Assembly (NCBI GenBank): GCA_937880175.1
Contig: CALFLO010000142.1
Span: 1-23,215, forward strand
Length of the DNA: 23,215 bases
Direction: 5' to 3'
Source of the DNA: an uncultured Gluconobacter sp.
GTDB lineage: Bacteria > Pseudomonadota > Alphaproteobacteria > Acetobacterales > Acetobacteraceae
Shown: one piece after another, positions 1 through 7,223 of the stretch
Layout: each line of letters opens with the position of its first letter
Position numbering within the stretch: the first letter of the stretch is position 1
Translations under genes and position numbers: made by a program
The notes under the pieces: generated by a model
Seen by the model: the letters and a program-made list of their open reading frames with translations, nothing else
Told to the model about the DNA's origin: nothing
Database searches by the model: none

Positions 1-1
1 C

Positions 2-634
2 GGGCTGGCCGTCGATCCGCAGCGTCAGGTGGCTTTCGCCAACCCGAGCTCCCTGCCGTTCGTCTCCCAGCTTGTTCCCCGTGGACCGGGCAACCCGCTC
101 TGGCCTGAAAAGGACGCCAAGGGCACGGGTGGTGAAACCGGCCTGCAGCACAACTATGGCATTCCTTATGCCGTCAACCTGCATCCGTTCCTGGATCCGG
201 TGCTGCTGCCGTTCGGCATCAAGATGCCCTGCCGCACGCCACCTTGGGGCTATGTCGCCGGTATTGACCTGAAGACCAACAAGGTCGTCTGGCAGCACCG
301 CAACGGCACCCTGCGTGACTCGATGTATGGCAGCTCCCTGCCGATCCCGCTGCCGCCGATCAAGATCGGTGTCCCGAGCCTCGGTGGCCCGCTCTCCACG
401 GCTGGCAATCTCGGCTTCCTGACGGCATCCATGGATTACTATATCCGTGCGTACAACCTGACGACGGGCAAGGTCCTGTGGCAGGACCGTCTGCCGGCTG
501 GTGCACAGGCCACGCCGATCACCTATGCCATCAACGGCAAGCAGTACATCGTGACCTATGCAGGCGGACACAATTCGTTCCCGACCCGCATGGGCGACGA
601 CATCATCGCCTACGCCCTGCCCGATCAGAAATGA
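2..634 (+). CDS. gcd: Membrane-bound PQQ-dependent glucose dehydrogenase, C-terminal part (5' end outside window)
   Basis: This is the last ~210 codons of a quinoprotein dehydrogenase; the frame is open from base 2, so the gene starts upstream of the window. The enzyme oxidises glucose to gluconolactone in the periplasm and passes electrons to ubiquinone. The sequence shows the C-terminal beta-propeller blades: a tryptophan-docking-like stretch (WGYVAGIDLKTNKVVWQHR), LGGPLSTAGN, the RAYNLTTGKVLWQ blade, QATPITY, and AGGHNSF. The last contains the His equivalent to the substrate-site His775 known in E. coli Gcd. Similarity to E. coli Gcd is collinear to the end (IIAYALPDQK), so the C-terminus is intact. 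A strong terminator follows 30 bases after the stop. The mGDH assignment over other PQQ polyol dehydrogenases rests on these motifs. Confidence 0.93.
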   Translation, partial: GLAVDPQRQVAFANPSSLPFVSQLVPRGPGNPLWPEKDAKGTGGETGLQHNYGIPYAVNLHPFLDPVLLPFGIKMPCRTPPWGYVAGIDLKTNKVVWQHRNGTLRDSMYGSSLPIPLPPIKIGVPSLGGPLSTAGNLGFLTASMDYYIRAYNLTTGKVLWQDRLPAGAQATPITYAINGKQYIVTYAGGHNSFPTRMGDDIIAYALPDQK

Positions 635-663
635 TCTGACAGGACCGTTCAGGTCATGAAAAA

Positions 664-697
664 GGGAGGTGCCATCTGGCATCTCCCTTTTTTTATT
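664..697 (+). terminator. Rho-independent terminator after gcd
   Basis: A 10-bp stem (664-673 with 678-687, one G-T wobble) closes a 4-base loop (ATCT) and is followed by seven T at 688-694. It lies 30 bases after the gcd stop and separates it from the next gene. Confidence 0.92.
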
Positions 698-743
698 CCG
701 GCAGACTGGTTTTCAGTCCGACAGACTGGCCAGAATAGCGCTC

Positions 744-758
744 GTTACATAAGGTAAC
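744..758. repeat. Short inverted repeat upstream of the TonB-like gene
   Basis: GTTAC (744-748) and GTAAC (754-758) form a perfect 5-bp inverted repeat with a 5-base spacer, ending 26 bases before the ATG at 785. It could be a small operator or chance; no clear -35/-10 pair was found with it. Confidence 0.25.
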
Positions 759-784
759 ATTTCGCCCAAAGACGAGAGACCCTC

Positions 785-1438
785 ATGAGACTGCCCCTCA
801 TCCCTCCCGCCGCAGCCATTGCCGCCCTGCTTTTCACCGGCACTGGCCACGCACTGGCCGAAGATCATCCCCTCGGAGCAATGCTGGACCCCCATCACCG
901 CAGCCATGTCATCTACCCGCCCGCGGAACTCGAACTTCACAGGGCCGGGGAAGCGCATGTTCACTGCACCATCAGCGCAACCGGAGTGGCCACGGAGTGT
1001 CAGTCTTCCGCCTCACAACCGGATTTCGGTCTCGCAGCGGAGCAGATGGCCTACAATTCGACCTTCCTGCCCGCTTACAAAAACGGCGTGCCTACTCAGA
1101 GCACCTGGGACAACACCTATCATTTCAAAGATACTTCTGATGTGACGCAGCCCCGGATCGACAGGGCTCACACATCACCGCCCCATTACCCCGAGGCTGC
1201 CAACGCCGCCGGACTTGGCGCTCACCTCACCGTCACCTGTCAGATTGACGAAATAGGCGTGGCCCATGACTGCACGGTCAGCGACGGCCCGGCCATTCTG
1301 CAACGCGCCGCACTCGCCTATTTTTCCTTTGCGCGATACTACCCGGCCCTGCAAAACGGAAAGCCCGTTGCGGCGGAGCACCATTGGGGCATCAACTGGG
1401 ACGCCTCTCACCCCATGGATCAGCAGGGTTTCCGTTAA
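785..1438 (+). CDS. Secreted protein with two TonB C-terminal-like modules
   Basis: The 217-residue product starts with a Sec signal peptide (hydrophobic residues ~10-20, cleavage likely after GHALA near residue 25). Two modules of about 80 residues follow. The second has the classic TonB_C pattern: PHYPEAANAAGL, then a strand ending in VTCQIDEIGVAHDC, then a helix with AILQRAAL and a closing YPALQNGKPV. The first repeats this less clearly (VHCTISATGVATEC, then TFLPAYKNGVP). Each module has a cysteine pair spaced C-x10-C with GVA between, probably a disulfide in the periplasm. Known TonB has an N-terminal membrane anchor and a Pro-rich linker; neither is present, so this is a free periplasmic TonB_C-like protein rather than an energy transducer. 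The start ATG has GAGAG just upstream. Exact function unknown. Confidence 0.8.
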   Translation: MRLPLIPPAAAIAALLFTGTGHALAEDHPLGAMLDPHHRSHVIYPPAELELHRAGEAHVHCTISATGVATECQSSASQPDFGLAAEQMAYNSTFLPAYKNGVPTQSTWDNTYHFKDTSDVTQPRIDRAHTSPPHYPEAANAAGLGAHLTVTCQIDEIGVAHDCTVSDGPAILQRAALAYFSFARYYPALQNGKPVAAEHHWGINWDASHPMDQQGFR

Positions 1439-1546
1439 TCTCCCGCAGCAAGACAGCTTGCACTTCGCCTGAGACGTATTGCATTCTTCCACGAAAGCCG
1501 GGATGCGGTCCCCGTGACCCGGCAACCGCTCTGGAGATCATTGCCC

Positions 1547-1771
1547 ATGCTGTTCCGTCGCCTCTCCGTTGCCGCTCTCGCCGTTCTGGCGCTCGGTGCA
1601 CAGATGGCTCACGCCAAGCCCTGTCGTGACGACAAGGGCAAGTTCGTCAAATGCGAAGCCCCTCAGAAACCCAAGCCCTGCCGCGATACCAAGGGCAAGT
1701 TCACGAAGTGCACTGCGCCTGCCACCGGCGCGACAACTCCCGTCGCCCCTTCCCCAAGCCACCCGCAGTAA
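1547..1771 (+). CDS. Small secreted protein with two CX9C repeats
   Basis: A 74-residue protein. The ATG at 1547 is chosen because it begins directly with a signal peptide (MLFRRLSVAALAVLALG, cleavage after AHA at ~residue 23) and GGAG lies 10 bases upstream; an in-frame start 11 codons earlier would bury the signal. The mature part has two near-identical copies of PCRD(D/T)KGKF(V/T)KC, linked by EAPQKPK and followed by a Thr/Pro/Ser/Ala tail. Each unit has cysteines spaced C-x9-C and five or six basic residues, so the mature protein is small, cationic and probably oxidised in the periplasm. I recognise no named family with known function. A terminator follows at once, so it is either a single-gene unit or co-transcribed with the upstream secreted gene (108 bases away). 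Confidence 0.8.
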   Translation: MLFRRLSVAALAVLALGAQMAHAKPCRDDKGKFVKCEAPQKPKPCRDTKGKFTKCTAPATGATTPVAPSPSHPQ

Positions 1772-1780
1772 CACGACGTT

Positions 1781-1811
1781 CCCCGGCAGTTCAGGCTGTC
1801 GGGGGATTTTT
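1781..1811 (+). terminator. Rho-independent terminator after the CX9C repeat gene
   Basis: A 9-bp stem (1781-1789 with 1796-1804, one wobble) with a 6-base loop is followed by GA and five T (1807-1811). The T-run touches the last base of the converging sufE gene. There is no T-run in the minus direction, so it acts on the plus strand only. Confidence 0.85.
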
Positions 1812-2251
1812 CAGCTCTGGCGTGCCGCGCGCTTCTGAATGGCCTGCGCCATGGCCTCGACGCCATTTCCACGGTTCGTCGAAAGCGCCTTGACCAGTCC
1901 CATATCGTGCAGAAACACTGGACTTGTTTCCAGAATTTCCGATTGCGGCCGCCCCGAATAAACCCTCAGCAGCAGTGCCACGAGCCCCTGAACAATCGCG
2001 GCATCCGACGCCCCTGCGAAAAACAGCTTTCCGTCCCGCTCGACCGCTTCAAGCCAGACCTGGCTCTGACAGCCCGGAACACGATGGGCATCATCCTGCC
2101 AGTCTTCCGGAAAGGGCGGCAGCTTGCGTCCCATCTCGATGATGTACTGATATCGTTCCATCCAGTCATCAAACAGCGTCAGTTCAGCCTCGATTTCCTC
2201 GATGGCCGCAGCAGCCGTGTCCTCCTGGGGAACAAGATAGGCATCACTCAC
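1811..2251 (-). CDS. sufE: SufE family cysteine desulfuration protein
   Basis: A 146-residue protein with the SufE fold signature. An early acidic helix and a YIIEMGRKLPPFPEDW segment lead into HRVPGCQSQVWL, where Cys61 is the expected sulfur-accepting cysteine. Later come the VQGLVALLLRVYSG helix and the LSTNRGNGVEAM segment typical of SufE. SufE takes persulfide sulfur from the SufS cysteine desulfurase and delivers it to the SufBCD scaffold for Fe-S cluster assembly in the cytoplasm. Length is normal for the family. The gene begins 45 bases after the stop of the hybrid kinase gene on the same strand, so it may be read from the same transcript; no suf operon partners are beside it in this window. 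Confidence 0.92.
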   Translation of the reverse strand: MSDAYLVPQEDTAAAAIEEIEAELTLFDDWMERYQYIIEMGRKLPPFPEDWQDDAHRVPGCQSQVWLEAVERDGKLFFAGASDAAIVQGLVALLLRVYSGRPQSEILETSPVFLHDMGLVKALSTNRGNGVEAMAQAIQKRAARQS

Positions 2252-2296
2252 GCGTCACAATCTCCAATTCACAACCAAAACAGCCGCCCCCATGCG

Positions 2297-4234
2297 CTAC
2301 AGTGCGCCGGTTTCCGCAGAACGCATGGTTTCCGCAACAGCCCTGTGCAGGCTTTCCTGCGTAAAGGGCTTCGGCAGAAGAAGCCCGTTTTCAGGGGCCG
2401 GCATATCATCTGTATGCCCACTGATAAACAGCACCCTCAGTCCAGGCACAGCCTTCAGTAACGCCGCCGCACAGGCCAGACCATCATGATCGGGCATCCG
2501 CATATCAATGATCGCCAGTTCGAACGGAGAGACCAGATCAACGCATTTCAGCGCATCCGCCAGTGAGGCGACCGCCGTTACTGCATGCCCTTCCTGGGTC
2601 AGGAACCCGGCCGTCACCATCCGCACAGGCGCTTCATCGTCCAGAACCAGAATCTTCAGGGGCCGTTCGATTTTTCCGCCCTGAAGCAGCGGAAGATCGA
2701 CCCGTTCCTGACGGCTCCGCGCCACAGGCAGCAGCAGCGTCATACGCGTCCCTTCGCCCACGACGCTCTCGACAACGATTTCGCCATAACTCCGGCTGAG
2801 AAACCCATAAACACTCGACAGTCCCAGCCCGGTCCCGCGCCCCACATCCTTGGTGGTGAAGAACGGATCAAAAATCCTTGCCGCAACCTCTGGCGGCATC
2901 CCGGCCCCTTCATCCATGACCTCAAGCGCCACGGCCCGATCCGGACAGCACTCCGCGGGAAGATCAGTCCTCTTCTGCGTAACAACAGCGGCACTGATCC
3001 GCACCGTCCCGCCATCCGCCATGGCGTCCCGAGCATTCACACACAGGTTCAGAAGCGCCATTTCCAACTGGTCCGCATCGGACCAGACAAGCGGCAGATC
3101 AGACGGCAGGTCTTCCACACACAGCGCACAGGGAGCCGACGATGCCGGAACGCCCCGCTTCTTGAGACTCTGCCGCAGAAGATCCGTCAAACCGGGCAAC
3201 AACTGCTCCAGCGAGACAGCCGACAGCCGCGCCTCGCGAGGACGTCCAAACTGAAGCAGACGCCGCGTCAGAACAGCCCCGCGCTGGGCTGAATCCGCCG
3301 CATTCCTGAGCAGCGCCAGAGAGGCGTCATCAAACTCCGCGATATCTTCAAGAAGTTCGAGAGACCCCGAAATCGCTGCGAGCAGATTATTGAAATCATG
3401 CGCGATCCCCCCCGCAAGGGTGCCGAGCGACTGAAGCTTCTCCGCCTGCCGAAGCCTCGATTCCATAATGACGCGCGACGTCACATCCCGGTCCATACTG
3501 ACCTGCCAGGCATCCTCACGGGACGCCCCTTCCGGCCACGCAAGGGCCAGCCGCGTCAGTTCGTGCCAGCGCGTCACGGTTTTGCCGTCCCGCTCCGTCA
3601 CGACCTCCCCGACCAGACGTTCTTCCTGCCCGGAAACGCGCACGTCTTCGCGCATCGCCGCAATCTCAGGCCAGAGATTTTCGTGGAAATGCGCCTGCTC
3701 GATCTCGGCCCCGCTTTCGGCCTCATCGCGCACATTGCTGCGGATGCACCGCCCGTCTCGATCAGAAAAAACAAGCCCGATGGGGAGTGCTTCCATCAAG
3801 CCGCGCAAAAGCGCCTGCTCGGTCCTCAGGGCCCGCTGCGCCAGACAGTGCTGCGTAACCTCGCCAACCAGCGAACGCAGCGCATCCGAATCCCAGGGCT
3901 TGTGCACATAGGCCTGCACCTGCCCTTGGTTCAGAGCCGAGACCACGGCCTCCAGATCGGCATATCCCGTCAGGAGAATACTGCGCGCATCCGAAAAGGC
4001 CCGGGCCTGCATCAGCAACTGATCCCCGGTCAGACCGGGCATCCGCTGATCGGAAATGATGGTCGCAACGTCCCTGTGCTCACGCAGCAGGTCCAGCGCC
4101 CGCAGGGGATCCGTCGTGGACAGGATTTCATACTGGTCTTCCAGCAGATCCGTGAGAGCAACGAGGATTTCCTCCTCGTCGTCAACCAGCAGGATCAGGG
4201 GGCGGGAAGGCCCTTTGGCACTCCAGAAAGTCAT
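2297..4234 (-). CDS. Hybrid sensor histidine kinase with receiver domains at both ends
   Basis: A 645-residue cytoplasmic protein with no membrane segment. Domain order: receiver 1 (residues ~13-125; acidic pair D18/D19, acceptor D62 in IISDQRMPG, switch Thr in LLTGYAD, Lys in HKPWD), a PAS-like region (~140-250), HisKA (H279 in GGIAHDFNN), HATPase (LLNLCVNARDAM; DEGAGMPPEVAARIFDPFFTTK region; GRGTGLGLS), and receiver 2 (~525-645; acidic pair in LVLDDE, acceptor D577 in IIDMRMP). Receiver 1 resembles RpfG-type receivers (YxxKPWD). The ATG at 4234 overlaps the upstream kinase stop (ATGA), so translation is coupled; a start 22 codons earlier is open but would overlap the neighbour by 70 bases. 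Signal and output partner unknown. No DNA-binding regulator is adjacent. Confidence 0.9.
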   Translation of the reverse strand: MTFWSAKGPSRPLILLVDDEEEILVALTDLLEDQYEILSTTDPLRALDLLREHRDVATIISDQRMPGLTGDQLLMQARAFSDARSILLTGYADLEAVVSALNQGQVQAYVHKPWDSDALRSLVGEVTQHCLAQRALRTEQALLRGLMEALPIGLVFSDRDGRCIRSNVRDEAESGAEIEQAHFHENLWPEIAAMREDVRVSGQEERLVGEVVTERDGKTVTRWHELTRLALAWPEGASREDAWQVSMDRDVTSRVIMESRLRQAEKLQSLGTLAGGIAHDFNNLLAAISGSLELLEDIAEFDDASLALLRNAADSAQRGAVLTRRLLQFGRPREARLSAVSLEQLLPGLTDLLRQSLKKRGVPASSAPCALCVEDLPSDLPLVWSDADQLEMALLNLCVNARDAMADGGTVRISAAVVTQKRTDLPAECCPDRAVALEVMDEGAGMPPEVAARIFDPFFTTKDVGRGTGLGLSSVYGFLSRSYGEIVVESVVGEGTRMTLLLPVARSRQERVDLPLLQGGKIERPLKILVLDDEAPVRMVTAGFLTQEGHAVTAVASLADALKCVDLVSPFELAIIDMRMPDHDGLACAAALLKAVPGLRVLFISGHTDDMPAPENGLLLPKPFTQESLHRAVAETMRSAETGAL

Positions 4235-6051
4235 GCTGCGCGACCAGTCGCCACCGGCCCCTCCTCGGTCATGCGAACAGGCAGGCTCAGCCGGAAACAT
4301 GCTCCGATGCCATGCCCGTCCGGCAGATTGGCGTCCGTAACTTCAATTACCCCGTCATGCGCCTCCATGACACTATAGGCAATGGCCAGCCCCAGACCCG
4401 TTCCGGTCCCCACAGGCTTGGTCGTGAAAAACGGATCGAAAATCCGTGTTCGCAGGTCATGCGGCAACCCCGGGCCGTCGTCACTCACACTCATTTCGTA
4501 CCGCCCGTTTTCCAGACGCGAGGCAATGGCGATCCGCCCTCGCACTACATCCCCATCATCGGACATATCCGCCAGCGCATCCGCCGCATTGGAAATAATA
4601 TTCATGACAACCTGATTGAGAAACGCCGGCTGACAGACCAGCTCTGCCGGAGCCTGCAAATCCTTCTGCACCACGATCCCCGGCCCCAGCTTGTGCGCCA
4701 GAAGAGCAAGCGCGGTGTCCAGCGCAGCCGGAACATCAACCTTCTGGAACGAACTCTCATCGAGCCGGGAAAACCGCCGCAGGCTCAGAACCAGGTTCTG
4801 GATCCGCTGCAATCCAAGTTTCATGGACTCCAGCCGGGACATCCCTTTCTTGGTCAGGGCCATCGCTTCATCGGACGCATTCACACCCTGCAATCGCCTG
4901 AGCGTGCGCGTCACCGTATCAGCATGAGCAATCGTGAAAGCCAGCGGATTGTTGATCTCATGCGCGATACCCGCCACCAGTTCGCCCAGCGACGCCATTT
5001 TCGCCGTCTGAACAAGTTTGGACTGGGCCTGGAGCAATCGCTCGTTCGTTCGCGCCAGCTCCATATTAGCCTGCGCCAATGCCTCGGCCATTTCCGCCTT
5101 GGCGCGCGCGGCTTCGAGCGTCAAGGCATTCTGCTGACGCTCGATTTCCTGCTGGCGGAATTCATCCTGCGCCATCCTGCGCTGGGCCAGCGTCCGGATC
5201 CGCATGGCCAGCGCCTCAAGCGCGATATCGCTCGGGACGAGATCATCAATCCCGGCCTCGAAAAATTCGCCCGAAGACTGCCGCCGGAATCGCGACGCCT
5301 CAACAATTCCCAGCGTCCGGAACGGAATCCCGCCCGCTTCCAGAACCGCCTGACGACGCGCATCCAGCAAACGGCAGAACTTCAGATCCTCGTCCCCACT
5401 TCCCAGCTCCAGCACCAGACAGTCCGGACTGTCGGCGCCCCGAAGCCAGCCGCCCTCGATCAGATCATCGGAACGCTCGATGGACGTGACAGTATGCCCG
5501 TCACGCCAGAGCAGTTCCCCCAGAGTGGTCTCGGGCACATCCTCGACAACTTCTTCCTCGTCTTCATCCTCACGCGGAGAATTGACGATCACAATCCGCG
5601 CCCGGCGCAGGCGGGATGCCTCGTCCACCTGAAGAAGTTCCGGCCCTTCCCGCAGCAGAGCCCGCATCCGCAGAACCATCAGGTCCGGATGGGCCGATTT
5701 GGAAATATAGGCGTCCGCACCGCTCTCCAGCCCCTCCCGCTCCACGCCCGGCGAAGCATCCTCGGTCAGCATCAGGATCGGGATATTACGGGTCAGCGCA
5801 TCCAGCCGGAGCCGCCGCGCCAGTTGGCCACCGCTCATGCCCGGCAGCTCCGTGCAGGCGACCACCAGATCCGGCATGGTCTCCTCGATCGTGCCCAGCG
5901 CCTCCTCGCCGCTTGTGGCGCAGGTCAGGGCGAACCCCTCTTTGACCAGAACCTGGGCAATCCGCCGGGCATGGTCACAATCAGGCTCCACAAGGACCAC
6001 CCGGGGCATGTTCGACGTCACCAGCGGCATCTCGAACTCAGGAAAAGGCAT
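4231..6051 (-). CDS. Sensor histidine kinase with two N-terminal degenerate receiver-like domains
   Basis: A 606-residue soluble protein from the chosen ATG. Residues ~16-135 are a receiver-like domain that keeps the switch Thr (LMLTEDAS) and Lys118 (YISKS) but has Cys66 where the phosphoacceptor Asp should be (LVVACTELPGMSG). Residues ~150-290 look like a second receiver with an acidic insert (EDEDEEEVVED) and Glu215 at the acceptor place (CLVLELGSGD). A coiled coil (~292-350) leads to HisKA (H364 in GIAHEINNP) and an HATPase domain (NIISNAADAL; DDGPGLP; FDPFFTTK; GTGTGLGLA). The start is uncertain: in-frame ATGs occur at 6153, 6108, 6051, 6030 and 6009, none with a strong ribosome site; 6051 leaves room for a promoter against the divergent gene at 6168. 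It is coupled by ATGA overlap to the next kinase. Confidence 0.88.
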   Translation of the reverse strand: MPFPEFEMPLVTSNMPRVVLVEPDCDHARRIAQVLVKEGFALTCATSGEEALGTIEETMPDLVVACTELPGMSGGQLARRLRLDALTRNIPILMLTEDASPGVEREGLESGADAYISKSAHPDLMVLRMRALLREGPELLQVDEASRLRRARIVIVNSPREDEDEEEVVEDVPETTLGELLWRDGHTVTSIERSDDLIEGGWLRGADSPDCLVLELGSGDEDLKFCRLLDARRQAVLEAGGIPFRTLGIVEASRFRRQSSGEFFEAGIDDLVPSDIALEALAMRIRTLAQRRMAQDEFRQQEIERQQNALTLEAARAKAEMAEALAQANMELARTNERLLQAQSKLVQTAKMASLGELVAGIAHEINNPLAFTIAHADTVTRTLRRLQGVNASDEAMALTKKGMSRLESMKLGLQRIQNLVLSLRRFSRLDESSFQKVDVPAALDTALALLAHKLGPGIVVQKDLQAPAELVCQPAFLNQVVMNIISNAADALADMSDDGDVVRGRIAIASRLENGRYEMSVSDDGPGLPHDLRTRIFDPFFTTKPVGTGTGLGLAIAYSVMEAHDGVIEVTDANLPDGHGIGACFRLSLPVRMTEEGPVATGRAA

Positions 6052-6167
6052 GACAGCACGGGAAAGTTTGCATTGGCGTTCTCTTGCAGCTAGTCCGAGG
6101 TGAACCATTCGTCCGTTTTCAGGGGCGAAGACTAACTCCCGTTGCCGGACCACTGGAAGCCATATCT

Positions 6168-6578
6168 ATGGACATGCAGCCCCCCTCCCATATCACGGAC
6201 CGCCTTCTCGGCAGCAGAAGTCGTAGCGATTCATCGCTCACAACGTCCTCCATGATCCGCATGGGCATCTGGTCGGTCTGCTATTTCGCCTTCTATCTGG
6301 CCCAGCAGGTTGCCGAGCTTCTGGCTCCCCTGCTGCTGATTCTGGGTCTGGGCTGGTATATCCTGCCGCACATCGTGAATGCCATCACAACAAGCGCAGC
6401 CAGCGCGGATCCGCAGGCCCGTGACATTATGAACCATGTCGCCGGAACGCTCCCGAACCACCTCCAGATCGGCTCTCACCTCGTCACGCCGGGCTCGCTC
6501 ATCTTCGACGGCATCCTGCTCATGGCCGTCGCCGCGATCGGTGCCACGGTCTCGGCCCTCGCCGCCCGCAACATGTAA
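6168..6578 (+). CDS. Small membrane protein of unknown function
   Basis: A 136-residue protein from the ATG at 6168 (MDMQPPSH), which has GGAAG upstream (about 6152-6156); an open frame runs 28 codons further but would enter the region needed by the divergent kinase promoter. The N-terminal 30 residues are polar and Ser/Arg-rich. A long hydrophobic stretch follows (~33-72, one or two membrane passes, with LAPLLLILGLGWYILP), then a soluble loop (~75-110, IMNHVAGTLPNHLQ) and a last membrane helix (~113-132). I do not recognise the family. It is divergent from the kinase pair, so it could be a target or membrane partner of that system, but position is the only reason for saying so. Confidence 0.72.
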   Translation: MDMQPPSHITDRLLGSRSRSDSSLTTSSMIRMGIWSVCYFAFYLAQQVAELLAPLLLILGLGWYILPHIVNAITTSAASADPQARDIMNHVAGTLPNHLQIGSHLVTPGSLIFDGILLMAVAAIGATVSALAARNM

Positions 6579-6605
6579 GGCACGCCCGGATCAGGAAAAC
6601 CTGGG

Positions 6606-7100
6606 TCAGGAAAAATGCCCGCCCCCTGGCAGAAACCCGAAAACGCCAGCGCCCTTGCAGTACCACAGCGCGGCAGCCCCGGATCCAGCCAAAACAAGAC
6701 TGGCGCCCCAGGCTGCAACCCACGCCCCTGTAGACCCGATCATCGAAGGGCCTGCCGTATCCGCTGGCATCCTCACCTCACCGGTAGAGCGCGAATGAAG
6801 AACCGCGGAACGGCGCGCACTGTTCCGGCTGGCCATGGTGCCGGTCGCCCGGAACGCTCCTTCAGTTCCAGAAGCCGGCGACTCCGCGACGACAGCCGGG
6901 GTCTCACTCTCCTCTTCCAGAACCTCGAAAACTTCAGGCGCGACAGCAGGACGCTCCTGCGCTTCCTCCGGCTCTGTCACCGCAGGTGCAGCCAGCTCCC
7001 AGCTGTCGCCACAGTTGGCGCAACGCAGCCGCTTGACCCCTTTTGCCAGCGCCTCCGGCACCTCAAAGACTGCATGACAGTGGGGGCATTCAATGCGCAT
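6606..7100 (-). CDS. MJ0042-type zinc-ribbon membrane protein
   Basis: A 164-residue protein. Residues 1-36 form a zinc ribbon of the MJ0042 type: CPHC at 5-8 and CANC at 27-30, with FEVPEALAKGVKRLRC between. A long acidic, Pro/Glu-rich linker follows (~40-85), then a Ser/Arg-rich stretch and one C-terminal membrane helix (~126-148, WVAAWGASLVLAGSG). The ribosome site GAAGGGA precedes the ATG. Proteins of this layout are commonly found beside ftsEX in alphaproteobacteria, as here (divergent, 123 bases apart). The topology implies a cytoplasmic zinc ribbon tethered to the inner membrane. The function is not established. Confidence 0.85.
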   Translation of the reverse strand: MRIECPHCHAVFEVPEALAKGVKRLRCANCGDSWELAAPAVTEPEEAQERPAVAPEVFEVLEEESETPAVVAESPASGTEGAFRATGTMASRNSARRSAVLHSRSTGEVRMPADTAGPSMIGSTGAWVAAWGASLVLAGSGAAALWYCKGAGVFGFLPGGGHFS

Positions 7101-7179
7101 TCAATCAATCCCTTCGACAGCCGGCTTCGATCCGGCCTAGCCTGATCTGTGTGCTTGCCTGTTATGACGAAATGATCGT

Positions 7180-7195
7180 TATTAAATGGTTAATA
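7180..7195. promoter_or_regulatory. AT-rich inverted repeat between the zinc-ribbon gene and ftsE
   Basis: TATTAA (7180-7185) and TTAATA (7190-7195) form a perfect 6-bp inverted repeat with a 4-base spacer. It is in the only AT-rich patch of this divergent region. It could supply a -10 element to either gene or be an operator; TTGCCT at 7155-7160 is a weak -35 candidate for ftsE (17 bases to GTTATT). Not a confident promoter. Confidence 0.35.
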
Positions 7196-7223
7196 GATTG
7201 CCCGCCTTTTCAATGAAAGCATC

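Noticed and set aside
700..735. Direct repeat CAGACTGG seen twice near 704 and 722
   Set aside because: Eight bases, two copies only, next to a terminator; no further copies or structure, so probably chance.
3398..4378. 326-codon plus-strand open frame opposite the hybrid kinase
   Set aside because: Antisense shadow; the opposite strand has full receiver and kinase motifs.
4312..6093. 593-codon open frame on the plus strand opposite the pseudoreceiver kinase
   Set aside because: It is an antisense shadow of a high-GC gene: rich in Arg, His, Pro and Gln, no domain, no ribosome site, and the minus-strand frame has intact kinase motifs.
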